A stretch of DNA of 64,000 bases from Aurantibacter_A sp039941195 (GCF_039941195.1 NZ_JBDVFA010000103.1:32771-96770), one strand, 5' to 3'. Numbered from the stretch's first letter, positions 53,118 through 61,894 are shown. Translations and numbers: made by a program. The notes: generated by a model from the sequence alone, not told the origin.

Positions 53118-54374
53118 ATGTCGTATTTGTTTACTTCAGAATCGGTTAGTGAGGGACACCCAGATAAAGTTGCGGATCAAATTAGTGATGCATTATTAGA
53201 TCATTTTTTGGCTTTTGATCCAGAAAGTAAAGTAGCCTGTGAAACTCTTGTAACAACAGGTCAGGTAGTTCTTGCTGGAGAAGTAAAGAGTAATACCTAT
53301 TTGGATGTTCAAAACATTGCTAGAGATGTAATCAATAAAATAGGTTATACTAAAGGTGAATATCAATTTAGTGGAGATTCTTGTGGGGTTATTTCTTTAA
53401 TACACGAACAATCTCAAGAAATTAATCAAGGTGTAGATCGAGGTTCTAAAGAAGAACAAGGTGCAGGTGATCAAGGTATGATGTTTGGTTATGCTACCAA
53501 AGAAACGGAGAATTATATGCCATTAGCTTTAGATATATCTCATAAAATCCTTCAAGTTCTGGCGGAATTACGAAGAGCGAATAAGCAAATTGATTATCTA
53601 AGACCAGATGCTAAATCTCAGGTTACAATTGAGTATTCAGATGATAATGTACCTCAAAGAATAGATACAATCGTAGTTTCGACACAGCATGATGCTTTTG
53701 ATCAGGATGATGAAAAGATGCTGGCAAAAATTAAAAAAGATATAATAGAGATTCTGATTCCATTAGTCAAAGAGCAATTGCCTAAAACTATTCAGGACCT
53801 TTTTGATGATCAAATAGAATACCATATTAATCCAACGGGTAAATTTGTGATTGGAGGCCCCCATGGCGATACAGGATTAACAGGCCGTAAGATAATTGTT
53901 GATACTTACGGTGGTAAAGGAGCACATGGAGGAGGAGCTTTTAGTGGCAAAGATCCAAGTAAAGTTGATAGAAGTGCGGCTTATGCAGCAAGACATATTG
54001 CTAAAAACTTAGTTGCTGCAGGGGTAGCCGATGAGGTTTTGGTACAAGTTAGTTACGCAATTGGAGTTGTAAAACCAACTTCTATTTTTATTGAGTCCTA
54101 TGGTACTTCAAATGTTGATATGGCAGATGGACAAATAGCTAAAATTGTTGAACGATTGTTTGATATGAGACCTTTCGCTATTGAAGAGCGCTTGAAATTG
54201 AGAAATCCTATTTATTTAGAATCTGCAGCCTATGGTCATATGGGTAAGGATTCTAAAGTTGTAAAAAAAGTATTCGAATCGCCTTATAACGGACGCATTG
54301 AGAAAGAAGTTGAATTATTTACTTGGGAAAAATTAGATATGGTTGACCAAGTGAAAGAAGCCTTTAAATTGTAA
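53118..54374 (+). CDS. metK: S-adenosylmethionine synthetase (methionine adenosyltransferase)
   Basis: A 418-residue MetK that makes SAM from methionine and ATP. All hallmark motifs are present: SEGHPDKVADQISDALLD (metal and ATP binding), the loop GAGDQGMMFGYA, GPHGDTGLTGRKIIVDTYGG and GGGAFSGKDPSKVDRSAAY. The length is somewhat above E. coli MetK (384), as in other Bacteroidota. It lies upstream of the SAM-I riboswitch and metY, so SAM producer and SAM sensor are neighbours. The structured leader before it suggests its own feedback control. Confidence 0.97.
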   Translation: MSYLFTSESVSEGHPDKVADQISDALLDHFLAFDPESKVACETLVTTGQVVLAGEVKSNTYLDVQNIARDVINKIGYTKGEYQFSGDSCGVISLIHEQSQEINQGVDRGSKEEQGAGDQGMMFGYATKETENYMPLALDISHKILQVLAELRRANKQIDYLRPDAKSQVTIEYSDDNVPQRIDTIVVSTQHDAFDQDDEKMLAKIKKDIIEILIPLVKEQLPKTIQDLFDDQIEYHINPTGKFVIGGPHGDTGLTGRKIIVDTYGGKGAHGGGAFSGKDPSKVDRSAAYAARHIAKNLVAAGVADEVLVQVSYAIGVVKPTSIFIESYGTSNVDMADGQIAKIVERLFDMRPFAIEERLKLRNPIYLESAAYGHMGKDSKVVKKVFESPYNGRIEKEVELFTWEKLDMVDQVKEAFKL

Positions 54375-54413
54375 ATTTTTCAAAAAAAGTAAGGAATATT
54401 AAATTCCTGAACA

Positions 54414-54421
54414 TATATTTG
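54414..54421 (+). promoter_or_regulatory. Probable minus-7 promoter element of the SAM riboswitch-metY transcript
   Basis: TATATTTG matches TAnnTTTG exactly, 32 bases before the first base of the SAM-I aptamer. A small AGGAAT/ATTCCT hairpin at 54392-54408 precedes it and could serve as a weak metK terminator. Confidence 0.5.
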
Positions 54422-54452
54422 TTTTTTCTAAGTTCAAACACTTATTGAATTG

Positions 54453-54568
54453 TTATCAAGAAAGGTTGAGGGAATAGACCCTTTGATGCCTTAGCAACCC
54501 TTTGAATACCGATAACCTGTCGGGTCAAAGAAGGTGCTACGTTCTATCGGCCATTGGCGGACAGATAA
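54453..54568 (+). promoter_or_regulatory. SAM-I (S-box) riboswitch
   Basis: The aptamer runs from TTATC (54453-54457) to GATAA (54564-54568), which close P1. In order it has the conserved AAGAAAGGTTGAGGGA, ...GCCTTAGCAACC (P2 with its kink-turn side), P3 built from CTTTG...CCGAT / TCGG...CAAAG, the J3/4 segment AAGGTGCTAC, and a P4 hairpin (GGCCATTGGC). SAM binding is expected to repress. It lies in the leader of metY, the first committed sulfhydrylation gene. The aptamer is textbook S-box, so confidence is high. Confidence 0.93.
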
Positions 54569-54606
54569 CGAAAATGAATTACTATTGTAATTTTTACTTT
54601 CTTAAT

Positions 54607-54693
54607 AACTTTTTGATTTTATACGACTGCTTATGATGCTGTTCGTTGTTTGGATTTTTAATCGAACTAGTAATATTTTAAAAATCAAAAGTT
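54607..54693 (+). promoter_or_regulatory. Start-occluding hairpin downstream of the SAM-I aptamer (candidate expression platform)
   Basis: AACTTTTTGATTTT at 54607-54620 pairs with AAAATC and AAAAGTT at 54681-54693 (13 pairs with one bulged U), the 3-prime arm ending directly before the metY ATG at 54694. An inner 5-base stem (GTTCG/CGAAC) supports the fold. It would hide the ribosome-loading region. A weak U-rich hairpin (AATTAC/GTAATT at 54577-54592) lies between it and the aptamer. Which of these is the real switch is not decidable from sequence. Confidence 0.4.
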
Positions 54694-55968
54694 ATGAGTG
54701 ATCTTAAATTCTCAACAAATGCCTTACATGCAGGGCACGACACAACACAAACTGGAGGTACAAGAGCTGTGCCTATTTATCAAACTTCTTCGTATGTTTT
54801 TAATGATACGGATCATGCGGCAAATTTATTTTCACTTGGTGAATTAGGTTTTATTTATACGCGTTTAAATAATCCAACAAACCAGATTTTACAGGAAAGA
54901 TTAGCTGCATTAGAAGGTGGAGCAGGAGCAGTAGTATTTGCTTCAGGCGCGGCTGCAATTTCAGGAGGTCTTATGACTCTTTTAAAGGCTGGTGATCATA
55001 TTGTAGCTTCAAGTAGTTTATATGGCGGCACATTTACATTGTTGAATGTTACGCTTCCTAGGTTAGGTATTACAACAACTTTCGTTGATGCATCTAATGC
55101 TGATAATTTTACTGCTGCTATACAAGATAATACTCGTGCTATTTTTGTTGAGTCTTTAGGGAATCCTAAATTGGATGTACTTGATTTAAAAGCAATTTCA
55201 AAAGTTGCAAAAGTTGCTCAAGTACCTTTTATAGTTGATAACACAGTTGCCTCTCCGGCACTTTTAAATCCAATTGAATATGGTGCTAATATAGTTATTC
55301 ATTCACTTACCAAATATATAGGTGGTCAGGGTACATCATTAGGTGGTGCTATTATTGATGCGGGTACTTTTGATTGGACGAATGGAAAATTTCCTGAATT
55401 TACCGAGCCTAGTGCAGGTTATCATGGACTAGTATATAGTGAAGCCTTAGGTGCTGCAGCTTTTACATTTAAATTAATTTTAGAAGGTTTAAGAGACTTT
55501 GGTGGTGCTTTGAGTCCATTTAATGCATTTCAAATTATACAGGGTTTAGAGACGCTTTCGGTACGAATAAATCAGCACAGTGCTAATGCCTTAGAATTGG
55601 CAACATGGTTGGAAGGTAGAGATGAAGTTGAATGGGTTAACTATCCTGGACTAAAAAGCAATAAGTATAATGAACTTGCTAAAGAATATTTGCCAAAAGG
55701 GCAGAGTGGATTAGTAACCTTTGGTGTGAAAGGTGGTTTTGAAGCAGCTAAGAAATTAACTGATGCTACAAAAATATTCTCTTTGTTAGCAAACATTGGT
55801 GATACTAAATCATTGATTATTCACCCTGCAAGTACAACGCATCAACAGTTAACTGTTGAACAACAAGAAGCAGCTGGTGTTAGTCAAGATTTAATAAGAC
55901 TTTCTGTTGGACTGGAGGATGTTGCTGATTTAAAAAATGATTTAGAAAATGCTTTTGCAGCAATCTAA
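54694..55968 (+). CDS. metY: O-acetylhomoserine aminocarboxypropyltransferase (sulfhydrylase)
   Basis: A 424-residue Cys/Met-metabolism PLP enzyme joining sulfide to O-acetylhomoserine to make homocysteine. Motifs: TSSYVFNDTDHAANLF, YTRLNNPTNQILQERLA, the PLP lysine in IHSLTKYIGGQGT (Lys207) and LAKEYLPKGQSGLVTF. The MetY-type extra segment KFPEFTEPSAGYHGLVY is present, distinguishing it from the shorter MetZ downstream. The SAM-I riboswitch lies in its leader, so it is repressed when SAM is high. An inverted repeat follows before the next gene. Confidence 0.94.
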   Translation: MSDLKFSTNALHAGHDTTQTGGTRAVPIYQTSSYVFNDTDHAANLFSLGELGFIYTRLNNPTNQILQERLAALEGGAGAVVFASGAAAISGGLMTLLKAGDHIVASSSLYGGTFTLLNVTLPRLGITTTFVDASNADNFTAAIQDNTRAIFVESLGNPKLDVLDLKAISKVAKVAQVPFIVDNTVASPALLNPIEYGANIVIHSLTKYIGGQGTSLGGAIIDAGTFDWTNGKFPEFTEPSAGYHGLVYSEALGAAAFTFKLILEGLRDFGGALSPFNAFQIIQGLETLSVRINQHSANALELATWLEGRDEVEWVNYPGLKSNKYNELAKEYLPKGQSGLVTFGVKGGFEAAKKLTDATKIFSLLANIGDTKSLIIHPASTTHQQLTVEQQEAAGVSQDLIRLSVGLEDVADLKNDLENAFAAI

Positions 55969-56004
55969 ATAAAAATTTCGATTTATAAATTTCACAGCTA
56001 ATTT

Positions 56005-56038
56005 AACGGAATCAAGTTGATTTATACTTGATTCCGTT
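56005..56038 (+). terminator. Perfect inverted repeat after metY, probable (partial) terminator
   Basis: AACGGAATCAAG pairs with CTTGATTCCGTT over 12 bases around a 10-base loop, in the 103-base gap between metY and the fusion gene. The 3-prime side is TTTATATAG, only weakly U-rich, so it may attenuate rather than fully stop transcription, or protect the mRNA 3-prime end. Confidence 0.55.
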
Positions 56039-56071
56039 TATATAGATAGTAACTCTTTAGGTAAGCGAATT

Positions 56072-59000
56072 ATGCTAAACGAATTAAATCTTAAAAAATT
56101 TACCACATTAAGTGGTGCTTCCCAAGATATTAAGCTTTCATATCAATTGTTTGGTAAAGAATTGCATGCAGCTCCAATTGTACTGGTAAATCATGCATTA
56201 ACAGGAAATTCAAATGTAACTGGTAAAGATGGATGGTGGAATGCATTAGTTGGTGAAGATAAATGCATTGACACTAAAAAGTACACCGTATTATCTTTTA
56301 ATATTCCTGGTAATGGTTATGACGGTTTTATTATAGATAATTATAAAGATTTTGTAGCTAGCGATGTGGCTAGAATGTTTTTGCTTGGATTAGAACAGCT
56401 GAATATTCAAAATTTATATGCCATTATTGGCGGATCTTTAGGTGGTGGAATAGCATGGGAAATGGCAGCTATTAAACCCAATATTACTGAGAATTTAATA
56501 CCTGTGGCATCCGATTGGAAATCTACCGATTGGTTAATTGCGAATTGCCAAATTCAAGAGCAATTTTTAGTTAATTCTAAACAACCCGTACATGATGCTC
56601 GTATGCATGCAATGTTATGCTATCGGACTCCAGAATCTTTTAAAGAAAGATTTAAGCGAAGTACAAATGAAGAATTACAAGTATTTAATGTGGAGAGTTG
56701 GCTAATGCATCATGGTGAAAAACTTAAAGATCGATTTCAACTTTCAGCATATAAATTAATGAATCAATTGCTGAGAACAATTGATATTACTAGAGAAGGA
56801 GATAAGCGTTTTAATGCATTACAAAACAGTGATACCAATATTCATATTATTGGTGTGGATTCAGATTTATTTTTTACAGCTAAAGAAAACAAAGATACTT
56901 TTCGTCAACTAGCGCAAGCGAATAGCAATGTTACTTATGGTGAAGTTCAATCGCTACATGGCCATGATGCTTTTTTAATTGAATTTGATCAAGTACAAAA
57001 TTTATTATCGGGTATTTTCAATAATAATGGGAAGTCCAGTAAGGTTAAAGTTCTCAAATTTGGTGGAAAATCACTTAGTAATGGCGAAGGTTTAGGTAAT
57101 GTTCTTGAGATTGTTAAATCAAAAGTAGATAATGGTGAAAATATAGCATTGGTCGTTTCAGCAAGAGAGAAAGCAACTGATCAATTGGAGATTATGCTTG
57201 ATAAGGCTGCTAACGGACTTAATTTTGCTAAAGATTTTTCCAACTTTGAAAAGTATCAGGGTCAAGCTTATAAAAATGTAAATTTATCTAAAGAATTTGC
57301 CAGTTTATTTAAACTTTTAGAAGGAGTTTCGTTTTTAGGTGATTATAGTGCTAAAATAAAAGACCAAGTGATGGCTTTTGGTGAAATTATTTCAGCAAAG
57401 CTTATTACAAAATTACTTATTGGTAAAGGTGTTAAGGCTAAGTTTATTGATTCTAGAAAATTGATAAAAACCGATGATAATTTTGGTGATGCGTTAGTAT
57501 TAGAAGCTATTTCCAAAGAAAATATGTTACGCGAATTTTCTAAATTACATGGGGATACAGTTCCTGTTATTACAGGTTTTATTGCTTCAACAATTGAAGA
57601 GGAAACTAGTACATTAGGTAGGAATGGTAGTAATTATTCTGCAGCTTTAATAGCAAATTTTTTGGATGCTTCGGAATTACAAAATTATACTCATGTTGAT
57701 GGAATTTTTACGGCTAACCCAGATTATGTAGTCGATGCTAAACGCATTTCAGAATTGTCATATGCAGAAGCTAATGAATTAGCCAGTTTTGGGGCAAATA
57801 TTTTACATGCGAAAACGATTATTCCATTAATAGAAAAAAACATTCCCTTACGTATTCTCAATACTTTTAATAAGGATAATGAGGGAACCTTAATTAGTGC
57901 TAAGACAAATAAGGAAGGAATAAAATCACTTTCTGTAATTGAGAATGTCGCACTAGTTAATCTTGAAGGAAGAGGATTACTTGGTAAAGTTGGTGTTGAC
58001 GCTCGTATTTTTAGAACTTTAAGTGAAAATAATATTAGTGTTAGTATCATTTCACAAGGTTCATCTGAAAGAGGAATCGGATTAGTGGTGAATGCAGAGA
58101 ATGCGCAGCGTGCTAAAACTGTTTTAAAAAGGGAATTTGAAAGTGATTTTCATGCGAAAGACATTAATTTAATTAAGGTAGCTAGCGATGTCTCCGTTAT
58201 ATCAATTATTGGTCAGGATTTAAGTTCTTTTCATAAACCGTATAATGCATTAATTAAAAATCAAATTACACCGCTATTATTCAATAATACAGTGACAGGG
58301 AAAAATGTGAGTCTGGTTGTGAAAAAATCAGATTTGCATAAGGCTTTAAATGTAATGCACGGTCAAATTTTTGGGATAAGTAAAAAGATAAACCTTGCAC
58401 TTTTTGGTCATGGTAATGTAGGTGGAACTTTGGTGGATCAAATTTTGAAATCCGCGCGAACTATTGAAAAAAGAAAGGGAATTGATTTGAACGTTTTTGC
58501 AATAGCAAATTCTAAAAAATTGCTCTTATCTGAAAAGGGTATCCCAAGAACATGGAAGGCAGCTTTAAAAGACAGAGGTCAGAAGTATAAAGTTCAAGAT
58601 ATTTTTGATTTTGCTAAAAAACACCATTTAGAGAACTTAATTGTTGTTGATAATACGGCCAGCGAGGATTTTGTAGCCAATTATTTCGAGTTTGTTGAAA
58701 ATGGATTTGATTTAGTTTCTTCAAATAAAATAGCTAATACTTTAGGATATGATTATTACCAGCTGTTGCGTGAAGAATTGTTAAAAAACCAAAAGCAGTA
58801 TCTGTATGAAACAAATGTTGGTGCAGGTCTTCCATTGATTGATACAATTAAATTATTACATCTTTCAGGAGAAAATATCACTCAAATAAAAGGTGTTTTC
58901 TCTGGAAGTTTAAGTTATATTTTCAATACTTTTTCTGAGGTTGATGCGCCATTTTCTTCGATATTAAAAGAGGCAATGCGTAGTGGATTTACCGAGCCGG

Positions 59001-59458
59001 ATGCTAGAGAAGATTTGTCCGGTAACGATGTTGGAAGAAAATTATTAATTCTTGCACGTGAACTGGAATTAAAAAATGAGTTTTCTGATATTAAAATACA
59101 GAACTTAATTCCATCAAATTTACAAAAGGGAAAAGTGGATTTCTTCTTGAAAAATCTTGACTTATTAGATGATAAGTTCAACGAAATAAAAAAGAATCAG
59201 AAACCAGGTCATGTGCTACGTTATGTTGGTGATTTGCATGGTGATCTACAAAAAGAAAAAGGTATTCTTGATGTAAAATTAATTTCGGTGCCTAAAGAAA
59301 GTGCATTAGGACAAGTAAAAGGTTCTGATTCTATAATTGAAATATATACAGAATCTTACGGAAAAAACCCATTAGTTATTCAAGGGGCTGGAGCAGGCGC
59401 TGCAGTAACCGCAAGAGGGGTATTTGGTGATATTTTGAGAATTGCTGAAAAAGGTTAA
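56072..59458 (+). CDS. thrA: Trifunctional MetX-like acyltransferase / aspartokinase / homoserine dehydrogenase
   Basis: A 1128-residue fusion. Residues 1-315 are an alpha/beta-hydrolase of the homoserine O-acetyltransferase (MetX) type with intact triad candidates: Ser122 in GGSLGGG, Asp265 in DSDLFF, and His298 in HGHDAF. Residues ~326-765 are aspartokinase (VLKFGGKSLS; TLGRNGSNYSAAL), with ACT domains near 620-765. Residues ~771-1128 are homoserine dehydrogenase (GHGNVGG 779-785; VGAGLPLIDTI). It thus carries aspartate to homoserine to O-acetylhomoserine, feeding the neighbouring sulfhydrylases. The three-part form is known in Flavobacteriia as bifunctional AK-HSD with an extra N-terminus. 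metZ follows 18 bases later. Confidence 0.92.
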   Translation: MLNELNLKKFTTLSGASQDIKLSYQLFGKELHAAPIVLVNHALTGNSNVTGKDGWWNALVGEDKCIDTKKYTVLSFNIPGNGYDGFIIDNYKDFVASDVARMFLLGLEQLNIQNLYAIIGGSLGGGIAWEMAAIKPNITENLIPVASDWKSTDWLIANCQIQEQFLVNSKQPVHDARMHAMLCYRTPESFKERFKRSTNEELQVFNVESWLMHHGEKLKDRFQLSAYKLMNQLLRTIDITREGDKRFNALQNSDTNIHIIGVDSDLFFTAKENKDTFRQLAQANSNVTYGEVQSLHGHDAFLIEFDQVQNLLSGIFNNNGKSSKVKVLKFGGKSLSNGEGLGNVLEIVKSKVDNGENIALVVSAREKATDQLEIMLDKAANGLNFAKDFSNFEKYQGQAYKNVNLSKEFASLFKLLEGVSFLGDYSAKIKDQVMAFGEIISAKLITKLLIGKGVKAKFIDSRKLIKTDDNFGDALVLEAISKENMLREFSKLHGDTVPVITGFIASTIEEETSTLGRNGSNYSAALIANFLDASELQNYTHVDGIFTANPDYVVDAKRISELSYAEANELASFGANILHAKTIIPLIEKNIPLRILNTFNKDNEGTLISAKTNKEGIKSLSVIENVALVNLEGRGLLGKVGVDARIFRTLSENNISVSIISQGSSERGIGLVVNAENAQRAKTVLKREFESDFHAKDINLIKVASDVSVISIIGQDLSSFHKPYNALIKNQITPLLFNNTVTGKNVSLVVKKSDLHKALNVMHGQIFGISKKINLALFGHGNVGGTLVDQILKSARTIEKRKGIDLNVFAIANSKKLLLSEKGIPRTWKAALKDRGQKYKVQDIFDFAKKHHLENLIVVDNTASEDFVANYFEFVENGFDLVSSNKIANTLGYDYYQLLREELLKNQKQYLYETNVGAGLPLIDTIKLLHLSGENITQIKGVFSGSLSYIFNTFSEVDAPFSSILKEAMRSGFTEPDAREDLSGNDVGRKLLILARELELKNEFSDIKIQNLIPSNLQKGKVDFFLKNLDLLDDKFNEIKKNQKPGHVLRYVGDLHGDLQKEKGILDVKLISVPKESALGQVKGSDSIIEIYTESYGKNPLVIQGAGAGAAVTARGVFGDILRIAEKG

Positions 59459-59476
59459 TGTTGATTTAAAAATAAA

Positions 59477-60646
59477 ATGGAAAAGAAATTTGAAACCAAT
59501 GCCGTTCGAACCCAATTAGAGCGTTCGCAATATTTGGAGCATTCGACTCCAATGTATTTAACCTCAAGTTTTGTTTTTGAGGATGCTGAAGATATGCGCG
59601 CTTCTTTTGCAGAAGAAAAAGAGCGCAATATATATTCGCGATACTCAAATCCGAATTCTTCTGAATTTATTGAAAAGGTTTGCCAAATGGAAGGTGCTGA
59701 AGATGGCTTTGCTTTTGCTTCAGGTATGGCCGCGGTATTTTCTACATTGGCTGCGTTATTGGATAGTGGCGACCATATTTTGTCAGCTCGTAGTATTTTT
59801 GGGTCTACACATTCACTTTTTAATAATTTTTTCCCAAAATGGAATATTAGTCATTCGTATTTTAAAATTGATGAATTAAATACTATCGAGGTTTTAATTA
59901 CACCAAAAACAAAAATCATATATGCAGAAACACCAACTAATCCTGGTGTAGATGTTCTGGATTTAGAGGCTTTGGGTAAAATAGCCAAAAAGCATAATTT
60001 AATAATGGTTATTGATAATTGCTTTGCATCTCCTTATTTACAACAACCCATAAAATTCGGAGCCGATTTGGTAATTCATTCTGGCACAAAACTAATGGAT
60101 GGTCAGGGACGTGTTTTAGCAGGTATTACTGTTGGTAGTAAAGATTTGGTAGAAAAAGTTTATCGTTTTTCTCGGATAACAGGTCCGGCACTTTCACCTT
60201 TTAATGCATGGGTATTATCGAAGAGTTTAGAAACTTTAGCACTTCGCGTAGATCGCCATTGTGAAAATGCTTTGAAACTAGCTGAGTTTTTGGAGGCCCA
60301 TGAAAAGGTGAATTGGGTGCGATATCCGTTTTTAAAATCACATCCAAAATATGATATAGCGAAAAAACAAATGAAAGCTGGTGGTTGTGTAGTTGCATTT
60401 GAGGTAAAAGGAGGATTAAGTGCTGGTCAAAAATTCTTTGATTCTATAGCGCTGTTATCTTTGTCAGCCAATCTAGGTGATTCAAGAAGTATTGTTACAC
60501 ATCCTGCATCAACTACACATAGTAAATTGTCTGTTGATGAAAGAGCTCAAAGCGGCATTACAGATGGTATGGTTCGTGTTTCAGTTGGATTAGAACACGT
60601 AGATGATATTATTGCAGATGTGAATCAAGCCTTGGGTAATAGTTGA
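59477..60646 (+). CDS. metZ: O-succinyl/O-acetylhomoserine sulfhydrylase (MetZ-type)
   Basis: A 389-residue Cys/Met-metabolism PLP enzyme: STPMYLTSSFVFEDAEDM, YSRYSNPNSSEFIEKV, the PLP lysine in VIHSGTKLMDGQGR (Lys205) and STTHSKLSVDERAQSG. The GTKLMDGQGR segment is typical of MetZ. Because the neighbouring acyltransferase is MetX-type, the real substrate may be O-acetyl- rather than O-succinylhomoserine. It is 18 bases after the fusion gene, so co-transcription is likely, and a second sulfhydrylase in the same region gives redundancy with metY. Confidence 0.9.
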   Translation: MEKKFETNAVRTQLERSQYLEHSTPMYLTSSFVFEDAEDMRASFAEEKERNIYSRYSNPNSSEFIEKVCQMEGAEDGFAFASGMAAVFSTLAALLDSGDHILSARSIFGSTHSLFNNFFPKWNISHSYFKIDELNTIEVLITPKTKIIYAETPTNPGVDVLDLEALGKIAKKHNLIMVIDNCFASPYLQQPIKFGADLVIHSGTKLMDGQGRVLAGITVGSKDLVEKVYRFSRITGPALSPFNAWVLSKSLETLALRVDRHCENALKLAEFLEAHEKVNWVRYPFLKSHPKYDIAKKQMKAGGCVVAFEVKGGLSAGQKFFDSIALLSLSANLGDSRSIVTHPASTTHSKLSVDERAQSGITDGMVRVSVGLEHVDDIIADVNQALGNS

Positions 60647-60679
60647 GAGTACAATACTAAATTTTGTTATATTCGTCAT

Positions 60680-61093
60680 ATGCTCTCCAAAAAAACAAAA
60701 TATGGTTTAAAAGCTTTGACCTTCCTCGCAGCGCAAAAGGATAAACAACCGGTTCAAATAGCTGAAATCTCAAAACAAGAGAATATATCACAGAAGTTTC
60801 TTGAGAGTATATTATTGTCATTAAGAAAAACAGGAATACTAGGTTCTAAGAAAGGAAAAGGTGGGGGTTATTATCTTATAAAAGAGCCGAAAGAAATATT
60901 AATGACAGATGTAATGCGCATTTTAGAGGGACCAATTGCTTTGGTACCTTGCGTAAGTCTTAATTTTTATGAGAAATGTGTTGATTGCCCAGATGAAAAA
61001 ACATGCTCTGTAAATAAGCTTATGCTTAAAGTGCGAGATGCAAACTTAGCTGTTTACAGAAATACAACATTGGCCGATTTAGTTGTTTCTTGA
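60680..61093 (+). CDS. Rrf2 family transcriptional regulator
   Basis: A 137-residue Rrf2-family winged-helix protein: KTKYGLKALTFLA, VQIAEISKQENISQKFLESI, SLRKTGILGSKKGKGGGYYL, and a cluster of four cysteines (Cys91, Cys100, Cys103, Cys109; EKCVDCPDEKTC) that could hold an Fe-S cluster as in IscR, or sense cysteine. It sits between metZ (34 bases) and the cysH operon, which starts 175 bases further on behind two matching palindromes. The likely role is control of sulfate assimilation, like CymR. Confidence 0.88.
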   Translation: MLSKKTKYGLKALTFLAAQKDKQPVQIAEISKQENISQKFLESILLSLRKTGILGSKKGKGGGYYLIKEPKEILMTDVMRILEGPIALVPCVSLNFYEKCVDCPDEKTCSVNKLMLKVRDANLAVYRNTTLADLVVS

Positions 61094-61160
61094 TTAAACC
61101 ATATTAAATTTTTAAAATTGATCTGAATAATCCTCATTTTCACCCTTATTTTGTTAATAA

Positions 61161-61178
61161 TCTATTAAATCTATAGGG
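61161..61178. promoter_or_regulatory. Upstream operator-like site before cysH
   Basis: TCTATTAAATCTATAGGG shares 14 of 18 bases with the second site at 61241-61258. Its dyad is CTAT-N7-ATAG. The two lie exactly 80 bases apart (about 7.6 helical turns). Confidence 0.5.
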
Positions 61179-61227
61179 TAAATGAAATAAAGTTTTGGTT
61201 TTTACGTCTAAGTTAGTGGATAAGCAT

Positions 61228-61235
61228 TATTTTTG
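61228..61235 (+). promoter_or_regulatory. Probable minus-7 promoter element for the cysH operon
   Basis: TATTTTTG is an exact TAnnTTTG match. Its predicted start site near 61241 falls inside the operator palindrome at 61239-61259, and 27 bases before the cysH ATG. Confidence 0.5.
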
Positions 61236-61238
61236 ATT

Positions 61239-61259
61239 ATCCTATTAAACCCATAGGAT
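61239..61259. promoter_or_regulatory. Operator-like palindrome over the cysH start site
   Basis: ATCCTAT, seven bases (TAAACCC), then ATAGGAT: a perfect seven-base inverted repeat. It overlaps the predicted transcription start of cysH, where a repressor would block it. The Rrf2 gene immediately upstream is the natural candidate for its ligand protein. Confidence 0.55.
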
Positions 61260-61267
61260 TATAAATT

Positions 61268-61891
61268 ATGAAAATTGACATCGATTTAGCATACTACAAT
61301 CAGATCTTGAAAGATAAGAGTCCAGAGGAAATTATTGATTGGGCATTAAAATTATCAGAAAAGAAAATTGTTACGACAAGTTTTGGTAAATATTCGGCAG
61401 TATTACTTAGTACTTTTAGTAAAAAGGACCCCGATATTAATGTAATATGGTGTGATACAGGATTTAATCTTTCTGAAACATACGCCCATGCTGCATATTT
61501 ACAAAACAGATTTAACCTTAATTTAAATACATATGTTCCTAAACAAACTAGGGCCTATGTAGAACATCGCTTAGGTTTTCCCTCGGTTGAAGAACCAACC
61601 CATGAGGAGTTTACTGAAATTGTGAAATTAGAACCTTTTAGAAGGGCTTTAAAAGAACAATCACCAGATATTTGGTTTACTAATATTAGAGTTAGAAAAA
61701 CTGAATATAGAAATTCTAAAGATATTTTGAGTTTAAGTAAAGATGGTATTCTTAAAGTTAGTCCGTTTTATTATTGGTCAGATGAAGAATTAGACGAATT
61801 GTTAGAAAAAAATCATCTTCCAAAAAATACAAATTATTTTGACCCAGTAAAAGCTCTAGAAAATAGAGAATGTGGAATTCATCTTCAATAA
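61268..61891 (+). CDS. cysH: Phosphoadenylyl-sulfate reductase
   Basis: A 207-residue reductase of the PAPS/APS reductase family that reduces activated sulfate to sulfite with thioredoxin. The C-terminal catalytic motif ECGIHL (Cys202) is intact. The CC...CxxC cluster cysteines of APS reductases are absent, so a PAPS-type enzyme without an Fe-S cluster is expected. It is first in the operon behind the twin palindromes and is followed after three bases by the sulfite reductase gene. The sulfate adenylyltransferase genes (cysD, cysN) that usually sit between the two in Flavobacteria are missing here. Confidence 0.92.
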   Translation: MKIDIDLAYYNQILKDKSPEEIIDWALKLSEKKIVTTSFGKYSAVLLSTFSKKDPDINVIWCDTGFNLSETYAHAAYLQNRFNLNLNTYVPKQTRAYVEHRLGFPSVEEPTHEEFTEIVKLEPFRRALKEQSPDIWFTNIRVRKTEYRNSKDILSLSKDGILKVSPFYYWSDEELDELLEKNHLPKNTNYFDPVKALENRECGIHLQ

Positions 61892-61894
61892 ATT

